7,668 bases of DNA from an uncultured Gammaproteobacteria bacterium (GTDB lineage: Bacteria; Pseudomonadota; Gammaproteobacteria; Arenicellales; UBA868), in NCBI GenBank assembly GCA_913051905.1, contig CAJXBY010000127.1:1-7668 (forward strand), read 5' to 3'. Every line of letters begins with the position of its first letter. Within the stretch, counting starts at the first letter, position 1. Below, one piece after another: positions 1 through 6,631 of the stretch. The translations under genes and the position numbers were made by a program. Under the pieces are notes generated by a model, which was given only the letters and a program-made list of their open reading frames with translations, was not told the DNA's origin and searched no databases.

Positions 1-2
1 CG

Positions 3-614
3 ACGGTTGCACTCGAGTGCGGCGGCACCATAGACAAATTCATCGGTGACGCCATCGTGGTTTTCTTTGGAGACCCTGACTCCCAGGGAGAAAAGAATGA
101 CGCACTGGCCTGTATCGAAATGGCACTGCAGATGCAGCAAAGGGTGAGTGAACTTCAGGACCATTGGAAAAAACAGGGTGTCAGCAACGGAATCCAGGTC
201 CGAACAGGAATCACCACTGGGTACTGTACGGTCGGGAACTTCGGCTCCAACCAGAGAATGGACTACACGGTTCTGGGTAAACCGGTCAACCTCGCAGCCC
301 GTCTCCAGTCGATCTCAGAAGCCGGTCAGATACTGATTGCGGAAAGCACCCAGGCCTTGGTTGGTGACCAGATCAAGTGCACATTGTTCGATGAGATTCA
401 ACCCAAGGGGTTTGCCCGGCCTTTCAACGTCTATACCGTCGAAGGATTTCTTGAAACCTCGAAACGCAGCGACCTCAAAAAACTCAATCACGCCCGTGAA
501 CATGTTGAAGTCAACATTCTCGACAGCTCGGATATCCCTGCCGCGATTCGGGAACTCAAACAGATCGAGGAAGAAATTGCAGGACGTCTGGGCAGCACTG
601 ACCCGGCTGAATAA
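3..614 (+). CDS. Class III adenylate/guanylate cyclase, C-terminal catalytic part (5' end outside window)
   Basis: This is the C-terminal 203 residues of a class III nucleotide cyclase, which makes cAMP (or cGMP) from ATP (or GTP). The frame is open from base 3, so the true start and any sensor or membrane domain lie upstream. In-window residues 11-18 (DKFIGDAI) contain the purine-binding Lys12 and metal-binding Asp16. Residues 88-101 (YTVLGKPVNLAARL) hold the transition-state Asn96 and Arg100. Thr89 sits where mammalian enzymes have the adenine-specifying Asp. A Lys/Thr pair is typical of bacterial class IIIb adenylate cyclases, so ATP is the likelier substrate. The last ~60 residues, after the cyclase fold, are charged and probably helical. 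The stop codon is one base before the cysS start (TAATATG), so the two genes are probably cotranscribed and translationally coupled. The family is certain; the nucleotide specificity is inferred. Confidence 0.93.
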   Translation, partial: TVALECGGTIDKFIGDAIVVFFGDPDSQGEKNDALACIEMALQMQQRVSELQDHWKKQGVSNGIQVRTGITTGYCTVGNFGSNQRMDYTVLGKPVNLAARLQSISEAGQILIAESTQALVGDQIKCTLFDEIQPKGFARPFNVYTVEGFLETSKRSDLKKLNHAREHVEVNILDSSDIPAAIRELKQIEEEIAGRLGSTDPAE

Positions 615-615
615 T

Positions 616-2022
616 ATGGTCGAACCTGATTCCAGAATTGTTCTATACAACAGCCGGACCGGCCGGAAAGAGCCGCTGGAAACACAGCAACCGGACACCG
701 TAGGGATGTACGTGTGTGGACCGACCGTCTACAACCTTGCCCACATCGGCAACGCCCGGCCCGCCGTCATCTTTGACATGCTGGCACGTCTTCTTCAGCT
801 GTTCTACGCGCAGGTCACCTACGTCAGAAACATCACGGACGTAGACGACAAAATCAACGCAGCTGCGATGGAAACCGGTGAGTCGATCGGCACGATAACC
901 AGGCGATTTACTGCCGCTTACCACGATGACATGCAGGCACTCGGGGTGTCTGCACCGGATGTCGAACCGCGCGTCACGGATCACATTCCCCAGATAATCG
1001 CCTTCATCGCTGATCTAATTGACCGGGAAAACGCCTATGAGGCCGAAGGCCACGTCCTCTTCAATGTGCACTCATACCCGGACTATGGCCACCTGTCCGG
1101 CCGCAGCACGGAAGACATGATCGCCGGTGCCAGAGTTGAGATCGCACCGTACAAGCGCGACCCGATGGACTTTGTACTCTGGAAACCCTCTACACCCGAG
1201 ATGCCGGGCTGGGACAGTCCCTGGGGACGGGGTCGGCCCGGCTGGCACATTGAGTGCTCGGCCATGAGCGCCTGCCACCTGGGTGTCACTCTGGATATTC
1301 ATGGCGGCGGCCGCGACCTTATTTTCCCGCACCACGAAAACGAGATTGCGCAGAGTACCTGTGCCCACGATGGGGCCCTTTACTGCCGCATGTGGGTACA
1401 CAACGGATTTGTCACTGTCGAAGGGCAGAAAATGTCCAAGTCTCTAGGTAACGTATTGCTGGTACGCGATCTGCTGGGTGAGGCACCGCCGGAAGCAATT
1501 CGTCTGGCCCTGCTCTCCGCCCATTACCGAGCGCCCCTTGACTGGACGTCCAAGCGCCTCCAGGAGTCCCGACGCACGCTGACCAAGTGGTATGAGGCAC
1601 TCGCCGGAAGCGCAGCCCCCTCGCAGAAAGAGACACTACAACCGGATGCCCTGGTGACAACCGCATTATGTGACGATCTCAATACCGCAAAGGCTTCGGC
1701 ACGCATTCACCAGCTGGTCAGAGACTTAAACAAAGAGGCGGTGCCCGGCAAACAGCAAAGACTGCACGGGACTATTGTCGCGTCTGCCGGACTCATGGGC
1801 CTGCTGCAGCAGGATCCGGAGCAGGCACTGCAGAAACTGGCCGAAGACAAAGATCGGTCCGATGAAATCGATGAGGAATGGATCGAACAGTGCCTTGAGG
1901 AGCGCCGACAAGCTAGGCAGCAGAAAAATTTTGCCCAGGCCGATCTGATTCGGAACCGGCTGTCGGCTGTCGGCATCCGGATCGAGGATGGTCCGGCGGG
2001 CACCTCATGGCACCGGCAGTGA
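616..2022 (+). CDS. cysS: Cysteinyl-tRNA synthetase
   Basis: This class Ia aminoacyl-tRNA synthetase charges tRNA-Cys with cysteine in the cytoplasm. The product is 468 aa, close to E. coli CysS (461 aa). The HIGH signature appears as HIGN at residues 43-46, a variant found in many proteobacterial CysS, and the KMSKS loop is intact at 272-276. The zinc site that selects cysteine is complete by alignment with E. coli: Cys34, Cys214 (in GWHIECSAM), His239 and Glu243 (in HHENE). The C-terminus ends in the usual anticodon-binding helices and the motif EDGPAGTSW. ATG at 616 was chosen because translation from there aligns with the normal CysS N-terminus. The frame stays open further upstream, but only inside the cyclase gene. 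No strong Shine-Dalgarno precedes it, so initiation may depend on coupling to the cyclase stop one base upstream. Confidence 0.97.
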   Translation: MVEPDSRIVLYNSRTGRKEPLETQQPDTVGMYVCGPTVYNLAHIGNARPAVIFDMLARLLQLFYAQVTYVRNITDVDDKINAAAMETGESIGTITRRFTAAYHDDMQALGVSAPDVEPRVTDHIPQIIAFIADLIDRENAYEAEGHVLFNVHSYPDYGHLSGRSTEDMIAGARVEIAPYKRDPMDFVLWKPSTPEMPGWDSPWGRGRPGWHIECSAMSACHLGVTLDIHGGGRDLIFPHHENEIAQSTCAHDGALYCRMWVHNGFVTVEGQKMSKSLGNVLLVRDLLGEAPPEAIRLALLSAHYRAPLDWTSKRLQESRRTLTKWYEALAGSAAPSQKETLQPDALVTTALCDDLNTAKASARIHQLVRDLNKEAVPGKQQRLHGTIVASAGLMGLLQQDPEQALQKLAEDKDRSDEIDEEWIEQCLEERRQARQQKNFAQADLIRNRLSAVGIRIEDGPAGTSWHRQ

Positions 2023-2086
2023 GCCGCCAGGTTTCCAGGCACCCACCCGAATTCCAATCACGCCACTACCGGGTCCAAGTTCGACT

Positions 2087-2755
2087 ATGACGCTGTCCAA
2101 TGCAGAGCGGGATGCGTGGCTCGCCCGTTGGCGGGAGGGCCGAATCCGCTTCCATCTGGAGCAGATCAACCCGACTCTCGTCCGTTATGCCAACCGCCTT
2201 CTTCCGCACAAGAAGTGCCGCGTGCTGGTGCCGCTGTGTGGCAAAAGTCTGGACCTCGGCTGGCTGGTCGAACAAGGTCACGATGTCGTTGGTGTAGAGC
2301 TTTCAGAAAAAGCCGTGTCGGACCTTTTCACTGATTCGGGCTGGTCCCCGACCATTGACCGCAAGAGTGGGTATGAGGTTTGGCGGTACGGGTCTCTGGC
2401 GATTTTCGTCTCCGACCTCTTCGCACTCGATCCTTTACTGGTCGGAACATTCGACAGCGTCTGGGACCGGGCCGCGCTGGTTGCACTGAATCAACCGGAC
2501 CGTGCACGCTACGTACCCTGGGTTCTCAATCGGCTCGACTCCGGCGGACGCGTTCTTTTGAGTACGCTGAGCTATGATCAAACCCGGATGGAGGGGCCGC
2601 CGTACAGTGTCACTGCCAATGAGGTCAGATCGCTCTACCAGTCCGTGGCCACACTGGAAAAAATTGAACAAACCGAAGTCGCCCAGCACAATCCTCTGTT
2701 TATCGAAGCAGAAATTGACCAGGCTCTTGCAGAAACCTGGCTCATTGACTTGTGA
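2087..2755 (+). CDS. tpm: Thiopurine S-methyltransferase family protein (Tpm)
   Basis: This SAM-dependent methyltransferase of the bacterial Tpm family has 222 aa; Pseudomonas Tpm has about 218. The N-terminus (WLARWREGRIRFH, residues 11-23) matches the family's tryptophan-rich W-x3-W entry motif. The SAM-binding motif I is VPLCGKSLDLGWL (residues 48-60), followed by the acidic motif VVGVELSEKAV (68-78). The family-typical DRAALVAL is at 127-134 and GPPYSV at 170-175. Known members methylate thiopurines, and in Pseudomonas they methylate selenium and tellurium oxyanions to volatile forms. The native substrate here is unknown. ATG at 2087 gives the family's normal N-terminus. An in-frame ATG at 1988 lies inside cysS and would add unrelated sequence. 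There is no clear Shine-Dalgarno. The gene follows cysS by 64 bp on the same strand and is probably in the same transcript. Confidence 0.92.
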   Translation: MTLSNAERDAWLARWREGRIRFHLEQINPTLVRYANRLLPHKKCRVLVPLCGKSLDLGWLVEQGHDVVGVELSEKAVSDLFTDSGWSPTIDRKSGYEVWRYGSLAIFVSDLFALDPLLVGTFDSVWDRAALVALNQPDRARYVPWVLNRLDSGGRVLLSTLSYDQTRMEGPPYSVTANEVRSLYQSVATLEKIEQTEVAQHNPLFIEAEIDQALAETWLIDL

Positions 2756-2767
2756 ACACCGTTCAAA
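2751..2767. promoter_or_regulatory. Small inverted repeat over the tpm stop codon, possible operator
   Basis: TGAAC-ACC-GTTCA is a perfect 5-bp inverted repeat with a 3-base centre (2753-2765). One more symmetric T/A pair lies outside a mismatch, at 2751 and 2767. It overlaps the tpm stop and lies 30 bp before the next methyltransferase start. It could be a dimeric-repressor half-site pair or chance; no protein can be assigned. Confidence 0.2.
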
Positions 2768-2794
2768 CCAACGAAGAAAACCCTTTTTAGGCCT

Positions 2795-3388
2795 ATGGCA
2801 GATCATCTGAAAATGGACCCGGCGCGAATCGCCCGATTGCAAGATCCACAAAGACTTCAAACCGTTGACCCGGCCCGCATCTGGCAGTGTGTGTCAGTCT
2901 GTCCTTCAGCTGTGATCGCCGACATCGGGTGCGGCGCAGGTTACGTCGCCCTTCCCTTCGCGGCTCACTTTCCTGAAGCAACCGTTTATGCCTGTGATGT
3001 ACTGAGTGGCATGCTGGATCTGGTCGATGAAGCTGCCCAGACCCGTGCGCTGGACAACCTCAAGGGTATCCTCATGACAGGAGTGGACACTGGACTGTCA
3101 GCCCATACCGTTGACCTGGTGACAATGTTACAGGTCCATCATGAACTGGACGACCCAGAAGCCGTACTCGGCGAATGCCGCCGAATTCTTAAAAAAGGAG
3201 GCCATTTGGTTATAGTCGACTGGAAACATCCGGATGACGGCGGCCCCGAATCCCCTGGGCGCCGCGTTTCCGCTTCTGAAATCCGTCTCCAGCTCGAGAG
3301 AACTGGATTTTCGGAGGTACGGTCACATCCGGTCTATACACTGCACAACCTCATCACTGCCCAGCCAGGAACCGACAAACCTGACTGA
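2795..3388 (+). CDS. Class I SAM-dependent methyltransferase
   Basis: This is a 197-aa Rossmann-fold methyltransferase of the Methyltransf_11/25 type, the broad group that includes UbiE-like and ArsM-like enzymes. SAM-binding motif I is ADIGCGAGY at residues 42-50. The acidic residue that holds the SAM ribose is Asp68 in YACDVLSGML. Motifs II/III follow as VDLVTMLQVHHEL (106-118) and the LKKGGHLVIVDWK block (132-144). The N-terminal pattern (DPARIARLQDPQR, then DPARIW) matches a widespread uncharacterised subgroup that begins with a similar short helix before motif I. No transmembrane segment or extra domain is seen. ATG at 2795 is preferred; ATG at 2813 is a possible alternative, and neither has a strong ribosome-binding site. 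It lies 39 bp after tpm, making two methyltransferases in tandem. The substrate cannot be read from the sequence. Confidence 0.88.
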   Translation: MADHLKMDPARIARLQDPQRLQTVDPARIWQCVSVCPSAVIADIGCGAGYVALPFAAHFPEATVYACDVLSGMLDLVDEAAQTRALDNLKGILMTGVDTGLSAHTVDLVTMLQVHHELDDPEAVLGECRRILKKGGHLVIVDWKHPDDGGPESPGRRVSASEIRLQLERTGFSEVRSHPVYTLHNLITAQPGTDKPD

Positions 3389-3389
3389 C

Positions 3390-3401
3390 ACCGGGCCCGG
3401 T
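3390..3401. repeat. 12-bp perfect palindrome ACCGGGCCCGGT
   Basis: This perfect self-complementary 12-mer begins two bases after the methyltransferase stop codon. With no loop it would make a poor RNA hairpin, so a protein-binding site or chance in GC-rich DNA is likelier than a terminator. Ten of the 12 bases (ACCGGGCCCG) recur at 7342-7351, upstream of the TauD-family gene. Confidence 0.35.
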
Positions 3402-3427
3402 ATTGCACATCCGACCTCCACAATTTG

Positions 3428-3453
3428 ATCCTGTCCTCTACCAGACAGGATTT
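3428..3453 (+). terminator. Hairpin between the methyltransferase block and the catabolic operon, weak terminator candidate
   Basis: ATCCTGTC (3428-3435) pairs perfectly with GACAGGAT (3444-3451) across an 8-base loop, giving an 8-bp stem. Only three T residues (3451-3453) follow, so it is a weak candidate for rho-independent termination. Its position after the cysS-tpm-methyltransferase block and before a separate promoter fits a terminator. An operator for the downstream operon is the alternative, because the right arm abuts the proposed -35 region. Confidence 0.45.
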
Positions 3454-3480
3454 CGGTGCCAGGTACACGCCTGATAATAT
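3451..3480 (+). promoter_or_regulatory. Putative sigma-70 promoter of the three-gene operon
   Basis: GATAAT at 3473-3478 matches the -10 consensus at five of six positions. TTTCGG at 3451-3456 is a poor -35 with a 16-bp spacer. The TG at 3472-3473 also allows an extended -10 reading (TGA-TAATAT). Transcription would start near 3485, leaving a leader of about 40 bases. The weak -35 next to the hairpin hints at activator dependence. Confidence 0.4.
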
Positions 3481-3513
3481 CCCGCCGGCGCAGGACCCTG
3501 TAGGGGACCAGGC

Positions 3514-3520
3514 AAGGAGA
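3514..3520 (+). promoter_or_regulatory. Strong Shine-Dalgarno AAGGAGA
   Basis: AAGGAGA lies with its GGAG core six bases before ATG 3526. It fixes that start and is the best ribosome-binding site on the plus strand of the window, consistent with this being the first gene of an operon. Confidence 0.85.
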
Positions 3521-3525
3521 ATTGC

Positions 3526-4344
3526 ATGAAGCCCAAAAGATGGAAGGATGCTGCCAATAAGCTCTTCCCCTACCAGGTTGGATTTACGTCACCGCCGCAT
3601 GATTTTGACGCCGCACCCACTGATTTTCTGCGCATAGCCCCTGATACCGTTGGCATTCACGGCCGCATGCTTCATGTGCCCCACTATTCCCACGAACTCA
3701 AACAGCGGGCGGACAACTTCCAGCTCCTGGAGGAGTTTGTCCACTGTATGTCGAACAATGGTGCCGATGTCCTGGGACAGGTGGGCACCAACTGGGTCCA
3801 CTGCAACGGGACAACACCCGACGACATAGCGACCTTCTGCGACCGGCTGAGTGACAGCTACGAGACCCCCTTCCACATGGCGGGTATGTGCCTGGTCGAG
3901 GGTCTGCGTGAACTGAACGTCGAGAAAATTGCCCTGAACTCGGTCTACTACTGGCCGGACTGGCGGGATGGTATCGCGCGGTTCCTGACACAAGCCGGTT
4001 TCGACCTGATCTATGCGGGTAACTTTGTGGATCTCGGGCTCTACCCGACCCAGCAAGATGTCAACGATCGGCATTGGATATTCCCTGGCGAGATGGCCGA
4101 GAAATCGATGCTGCGGGTCGCAGAGCTCGCACCACAAGCAGAGGCGATCGTGGTCAACGGCATGCCCAATTTCAGACGCAGTGATGGACAGCCGCAGCGC
4201 ATTGTTTCCGTTCAGACTCAACTGGAGGCACTGACAGGCAAACCAATCGTGTCTTCGGACAGCGCCCTTTACTGGCGCATCTTCAAGACCCTGGGCCTTG
4301 TACCCACCCAGCCGCATGGCTGCTTGCTGTCAAAGCTGACATGA
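3526..4344 (+). CDS. Asp/Glu racemase superfamily protein, arylmalonate decarboxylase/maleate isomerase-like
   Basis: This 272-aa cytoplasmic protein resembles the family of arylmalonate decarboxylase (AMDase), maleate isomerase and Asp/Glu racemases, all cofactor-free and normally cysteine-dependent. By-eye matches to Bordetella AMDase are: residues 80-95 (ADVLGQVGTNWVHCNG) to its MGTSLSFYRG loop; 122-137 to the LNGLRALGVRRVAL helix-strand; 208-217 to the LLSCGG catalytic strand; and 237-257 (TGKPIVSSDSALYW and following) to GVPVVSSSPAGFW. The first cysteine position of racemases is Gly87, as in AMDase. The second (AMDase Cys188) appears to be Gly212, in VVNGMPNFR. Five other cysteines (74, 93, 105, 122, 266) are off those positions. 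The protein is somewhat longer than AMDase (240 aa), with an extra N-terminal ~35 residues. It is the first gene of the operon and overlaps the Rieske oxygenase start by ATGA. The fold is fairly sure; the reaction is unknown. Confidence 0.8.
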   Translation: MKPKRWKDAANKLFPYQVGFTSPPHDFDAAPTDFLRIAPDTVGIHGRMLHVPHYSHELKQRADNFQLLEEFVHCMSNNGADVLGQVGTNWVHCNGTTPDDIATFCDRLSDSYETPFHMAGMCLVEGLRELNVEKIALNSVYYWPDWRDGIARFLTQAGFDLIYAGNFVDLGLYPTQQDVNDRHWIFPGEMAEKSMLRVAELAPQAEAIVVNGMPNFRRSDGQPQRIVSVQTQLEALTGKPIVSSDSALYWRIFKTLGLVPTQPHGCLLSKLT

Positions 4345-5453
4345 ACGACATTCCTTTGCACCCCGACCCGGCGGAATCGTTCACACTGCCCGCGCGTTTC
4401 TACCATGATGCCGAAATCTATGATAAAGAAAAATCGGCCATTTTCTATCGCAGCTGGATCTATGTGGGTCATCAGAGCCAACTGGCTAAAGCGGGCGACT
4501 ACCTGACTGCCGGGATTCATGAGCAGAATGTCTTCGTGATCCGTAATGCTTCGGGTACGCTGAACGCGTTTTACAACGTATGCCAGCACCGTGGTCACGA
4601 ACTGCTGTTTGGGGCAGGACAGAAAAAATCGGCAATCGTCTGCCCCTATCATGCCTGGACCTACGATTTTGACGGTGCGCTGATCCGGGCCCGCAACACC
4701 GAACGGATGGCGGGATTCGACCGCTGCGCCTTCTCGCTCAAGCCGGTGCGTATCGAGGTTTTCTGTGGCCTGGTCTTTGTCAATCTTGATCCTGACGCCA
4801 CTGCCCTTTGCGAACAAGCAGGAGAACTCGAGGCGGAAATCCGATCGTTCTGTCCTGACTTGAACGCCGTCGTCTTTGCCCAGAGGGATACTTACGATGT
4901 GGCCAGCAACTGGAAGGTCCTGGTGGATAATTTTCTGGAGTGTTATCACTGCGACCCCGCACATCGGGACTTCGTTGATCTGGTCGACATGAACAGCTAC
5001 CGCTCGAGTGTGAGCGGAATTTACTCACGACATATTTCAACTGCATCCCGCTCTACAGAAAACAGCGCCTACCGATTCGAGAAAGGGAAGGTCGATTTCG
5101 GTTACGCAGGATGGTTTCTATGGCCGAATCTCACGATCTGGATTTACCCAGGTGACCCAAACATCTCGGTGCTGCAAATGATTCCAAGCGGAATTAACCG
5201 TACGATCGAGCATCAGGACTGGTTTCTGCCAGCAGGGAACCTCAGCACACAACTCAAAGAGGCGATGGTTTACCAGAAAGACGTTTTGCAGCCCGAAGAT
5301 ATCCGTCTTTGTGAAAGTGTGCAGCGCGGACTGCTATCGAAAGGCTACAACCAGGGACGGTTTGTCGTTGACGAGTCACGCAGCGAACTCTCTGAACACG
5401 CGGTGCATCATTTTCAGAGCATGGTCACGGCATCCCTGGCCTCAGCCGACTGA
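4341..5453 (+). CDS. Rieske non-heme iron oxygenase, alpha subunit
   Basis: This is a 370-aa oxygenase component of the aromatic-ring-hydroxylating type. The N-terminal Rieske [2Fe-2S] ligands are Cys81-x-His83 and Cys101-x2-His104 (CQHRGH and CPYHAW). The catalytic domain has NWKVLVDNFLECYHCDPAH (190-208): His203 and His208 bind the mononuclear iron, with Asp320 (in PEDIRLCESVQRGL) as the probable third ligand. The residue that couples the two metal centres, Asp in naphthalene dioxygenase, is Glu200 here. Glu at this position is known in carnitine monooxygenase CntA. The C-terminal EDIRLCESVQRGL and SEHAVHHF segments also recall CntA/GbcA-like enzymes that oxidatively demethylate or cleave quaternary ammonium compounds. 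ATG 4341 overlaps the preceding stop, implying translational coupling. A flavin/ferredoxin reductase is required but none is present in the window. Family certain; substrate class inferred. Confidence 0.93.
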   Translation: MNDIPLHPDPAESFTLPARFYHDAEIYDKEKSAIFYRSWIYVGHQSQLAKAGDYLTAGIHEQNVFVIRNASGTLNAFYNVCQHRGHELLFGAGQKKSAIVCPYHAWTYDFDGALIRARNTERMAGFDRCAFSLKPVRIEVFCGLVFVNLDPDATALCEQAGELEAEIRSFCPDLNAVVFAQRDTYDVASNWKVLVDNFLECYHCDPAHRDFVDLVDMNSYRSSVSGIYSRHISTASRSTENSAYRFEKGKVDFGYAGWFLWPNLTIWIYPGDPNISVLQMIPSGINRTIEHQDWFLPAGNLSTQLKEAMVYQKDVLQPEDIRLCESVQRGLLSKGYNQGRFVVDESRSELSEHAVHHFQSMVTASLASAD

Positions 5454-5468
5454 CGGCGGGCGCCCGAC

Positions 5469-6590
5469 ATGCAGATTGAACGCATTGAGATCCGGGTCGT
5501 CGGACCTGAAACCCGCCACTACACGTGGTCCGACGATCTGCCGGCACAGCATCAGAGCAACACACTGATCCGGATATTCACCGACTCCGGAATAGAGGGT
5601 GTTGCCGGCGTCTGGAACGCGACTTCATTTGACTACGACCGGTACACCGCTGAATCCCTGCGCCATCTGATCCCGATTCTGATCGGCCGGGATCCGCTTG
5701 ATCGTGGTGCTATCCTTCACGATCTTCGCCCCCGGGTTTTTCCGCAACCCCCCGGGGCATTGGCCGTGATCGACATTGCCTTGTGGGACATTGCTGGCAA
5801 ACTGGCTGGAAAACCGGTCTGTGAACTGCTCGGTGGCCGACTCGATCGCATTCCGGCCTATGCCAGTACACCCATGTTCGACGACATCGATGCCTACCTT
5901 TCACTGATCGAAGATCTGGTAAAACAGGGGTTCCAGGCGGTCAAGTTTCACACCTGGTGCATACCGGAACGTGACCTTGAACTCGCGCGCGAAGCCCGCC
6001 GCTGCTATCCCGACCTGGCGCTGATGCTTGATGCAGAGAACAATTACGATCCAGCCGGCGCATTGGAGGTCGCAAAAGTTCTTTCGGAACTCGAGTTCCG
6101 TTGGCTGGAGGCGCCGTTACCCGACCGGGATCTTGCCGACTACAAGAGTCTGGTCAAGCAGGTCGACATTCCGATAATCCCATCAGGCAACTGGGTTCAG
6201 GATCTGTCTCTCTTCGGAGAAGCCATACAAATGGGTGCCTGGAATACGACCCGCACCGACGCCACCATACTTGGGGGTATCACACCGGCTCGTGAAGCGG
6301 TTTCGATGTCAGAAGCAGCCGGGATGCGCTGCGAACTCATGTCCTGGGGCTATACCCTGCCCTCGGCAGCCAATCTGCACCTGATGCTTGGTTGTGGAAA
6401 CTGCAGCTACTACGAACAGCCACTGCCTCTAGAAACATTTGAGTACGGCATGCGGTCGGTGATACGGACGCAAGCTGACGGACACGTGTACGCACCGACT
6501 GAGCCCGGGCTGGGGTATGACGTCGACTGGCCGGCGATGGAAGCCGCCACCGTACACCAGCTGGTCTGCGACCGAGACTCACTCCGGTAA
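5469..6590 (+). CDS. Enolase superfamily protein, mandelate racemase/muconate lactonizing group, with divergent active site
   Basis: This 373-aa protein has the usual two-part layout: an N-terminal capping domain (about 1-125) and a C-terminal barrel. Family landmarks are ALAVIDIALWDIAGK (97-111), the second-strand Lys159-Phe-His161, Asp188 (LMLDAEN), Glu214 (RWLEAP), Asp264 followed by GG (TDATILGG), and the final GLGYDVDW. Compared by eye with mandelate racemase, Lys164 is kept as Lys159 and Lys166 becomes His161. Metal ligands Asp195 and Glu221 are kept, but the third ligand Glu247 is Gly240 (PSGNW instead of GENW). The base partner His297 falls at Met291 (CELMSWGY). Superfamily members abstract an alpha-proton next to a carboxylate for racemisation, dehydration or cycloisomerisation. 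With these changes the usual chemistry cannot be assumed. The gene is third in the operon, 15 bp after the Rieske gene. Confidence 0.88.
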   Translation: MQIERIEIRVVGPETRHYTWSDDLPAQHQSNTLIRIFTDSGIEGVAGVWNATSFDYDRYTAESLRHLIPILIGRDPLDRGAILHDLRPRVFPQPPGALAVIDIALWDIAGKLAGKPVCELLGGRLDRIPAYASTPMFDDIDAYLSLIEDLVKQGFQAVKFHTWCIPERDLELAREARRCYPDLALMLDAENNYDPAGALEVAKVLSELEFRWLEAPLPDRDLADYKSLVKQVDIPIIPSGNWVQDLSLFGEAIQMGAWNTTRTDATILGGITPAREAVSMSEAAGMRCELMSWGYTLPSAANLHLMLGCGNCSYYEQPLPLETFEYGMRSVIRTQADGHVYAPTEPGLGYDVDWPAMEAATVHQLVCDRDSLR

Positions 6591-6594
6591 CGTC

Positions 6595-6612
6595 AGGCAC
6601 TGTGGGGTGCCT
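6595..6612. terminator. Short stem-loop between convergent genes, weak terminator candidate
   Basis: AGGCAC (6595-6600) pairs with GTGCCT (6607-6612) across a 6-base loop, four bases after the enolase-family stop and 19 bases beyond the convergent minus-strand stop. No T-run follows on either strand, so termination by this element is uncertain. Confidence 0.3.
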
Positions 6613-6631
6613 TCCGGCCCGCAATGAGAGC

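Noticed and set aside
337..615. Long upstream extension of the cysS frame
   Set aside because: The extra 93 residues lie in a different frame inside the conserved cyclase gene and do not resemble CysS; the family N-terminus begins at ATG 616.
1988..2086. Earlier ATG for the Tpm gene
   Set aside because: It overlaps the conserved CysS C-terminus and adds proline-rich sequence absent from the Tpm family.
3589..4317. 242-aa open frame antisense to the AMDase-like gene
   Set aside because: No family resemblance, and the plus-strand protein has clear superfamily motifs and a strong ribosome-binding site; this is a mirror of GC-rich codon use.
4269..4964. 231-aa open frame antisense to the Rieske gene
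   Set aside because: It overlaps the Rieske ligand motifs on the other strand and has no recognisable domain.
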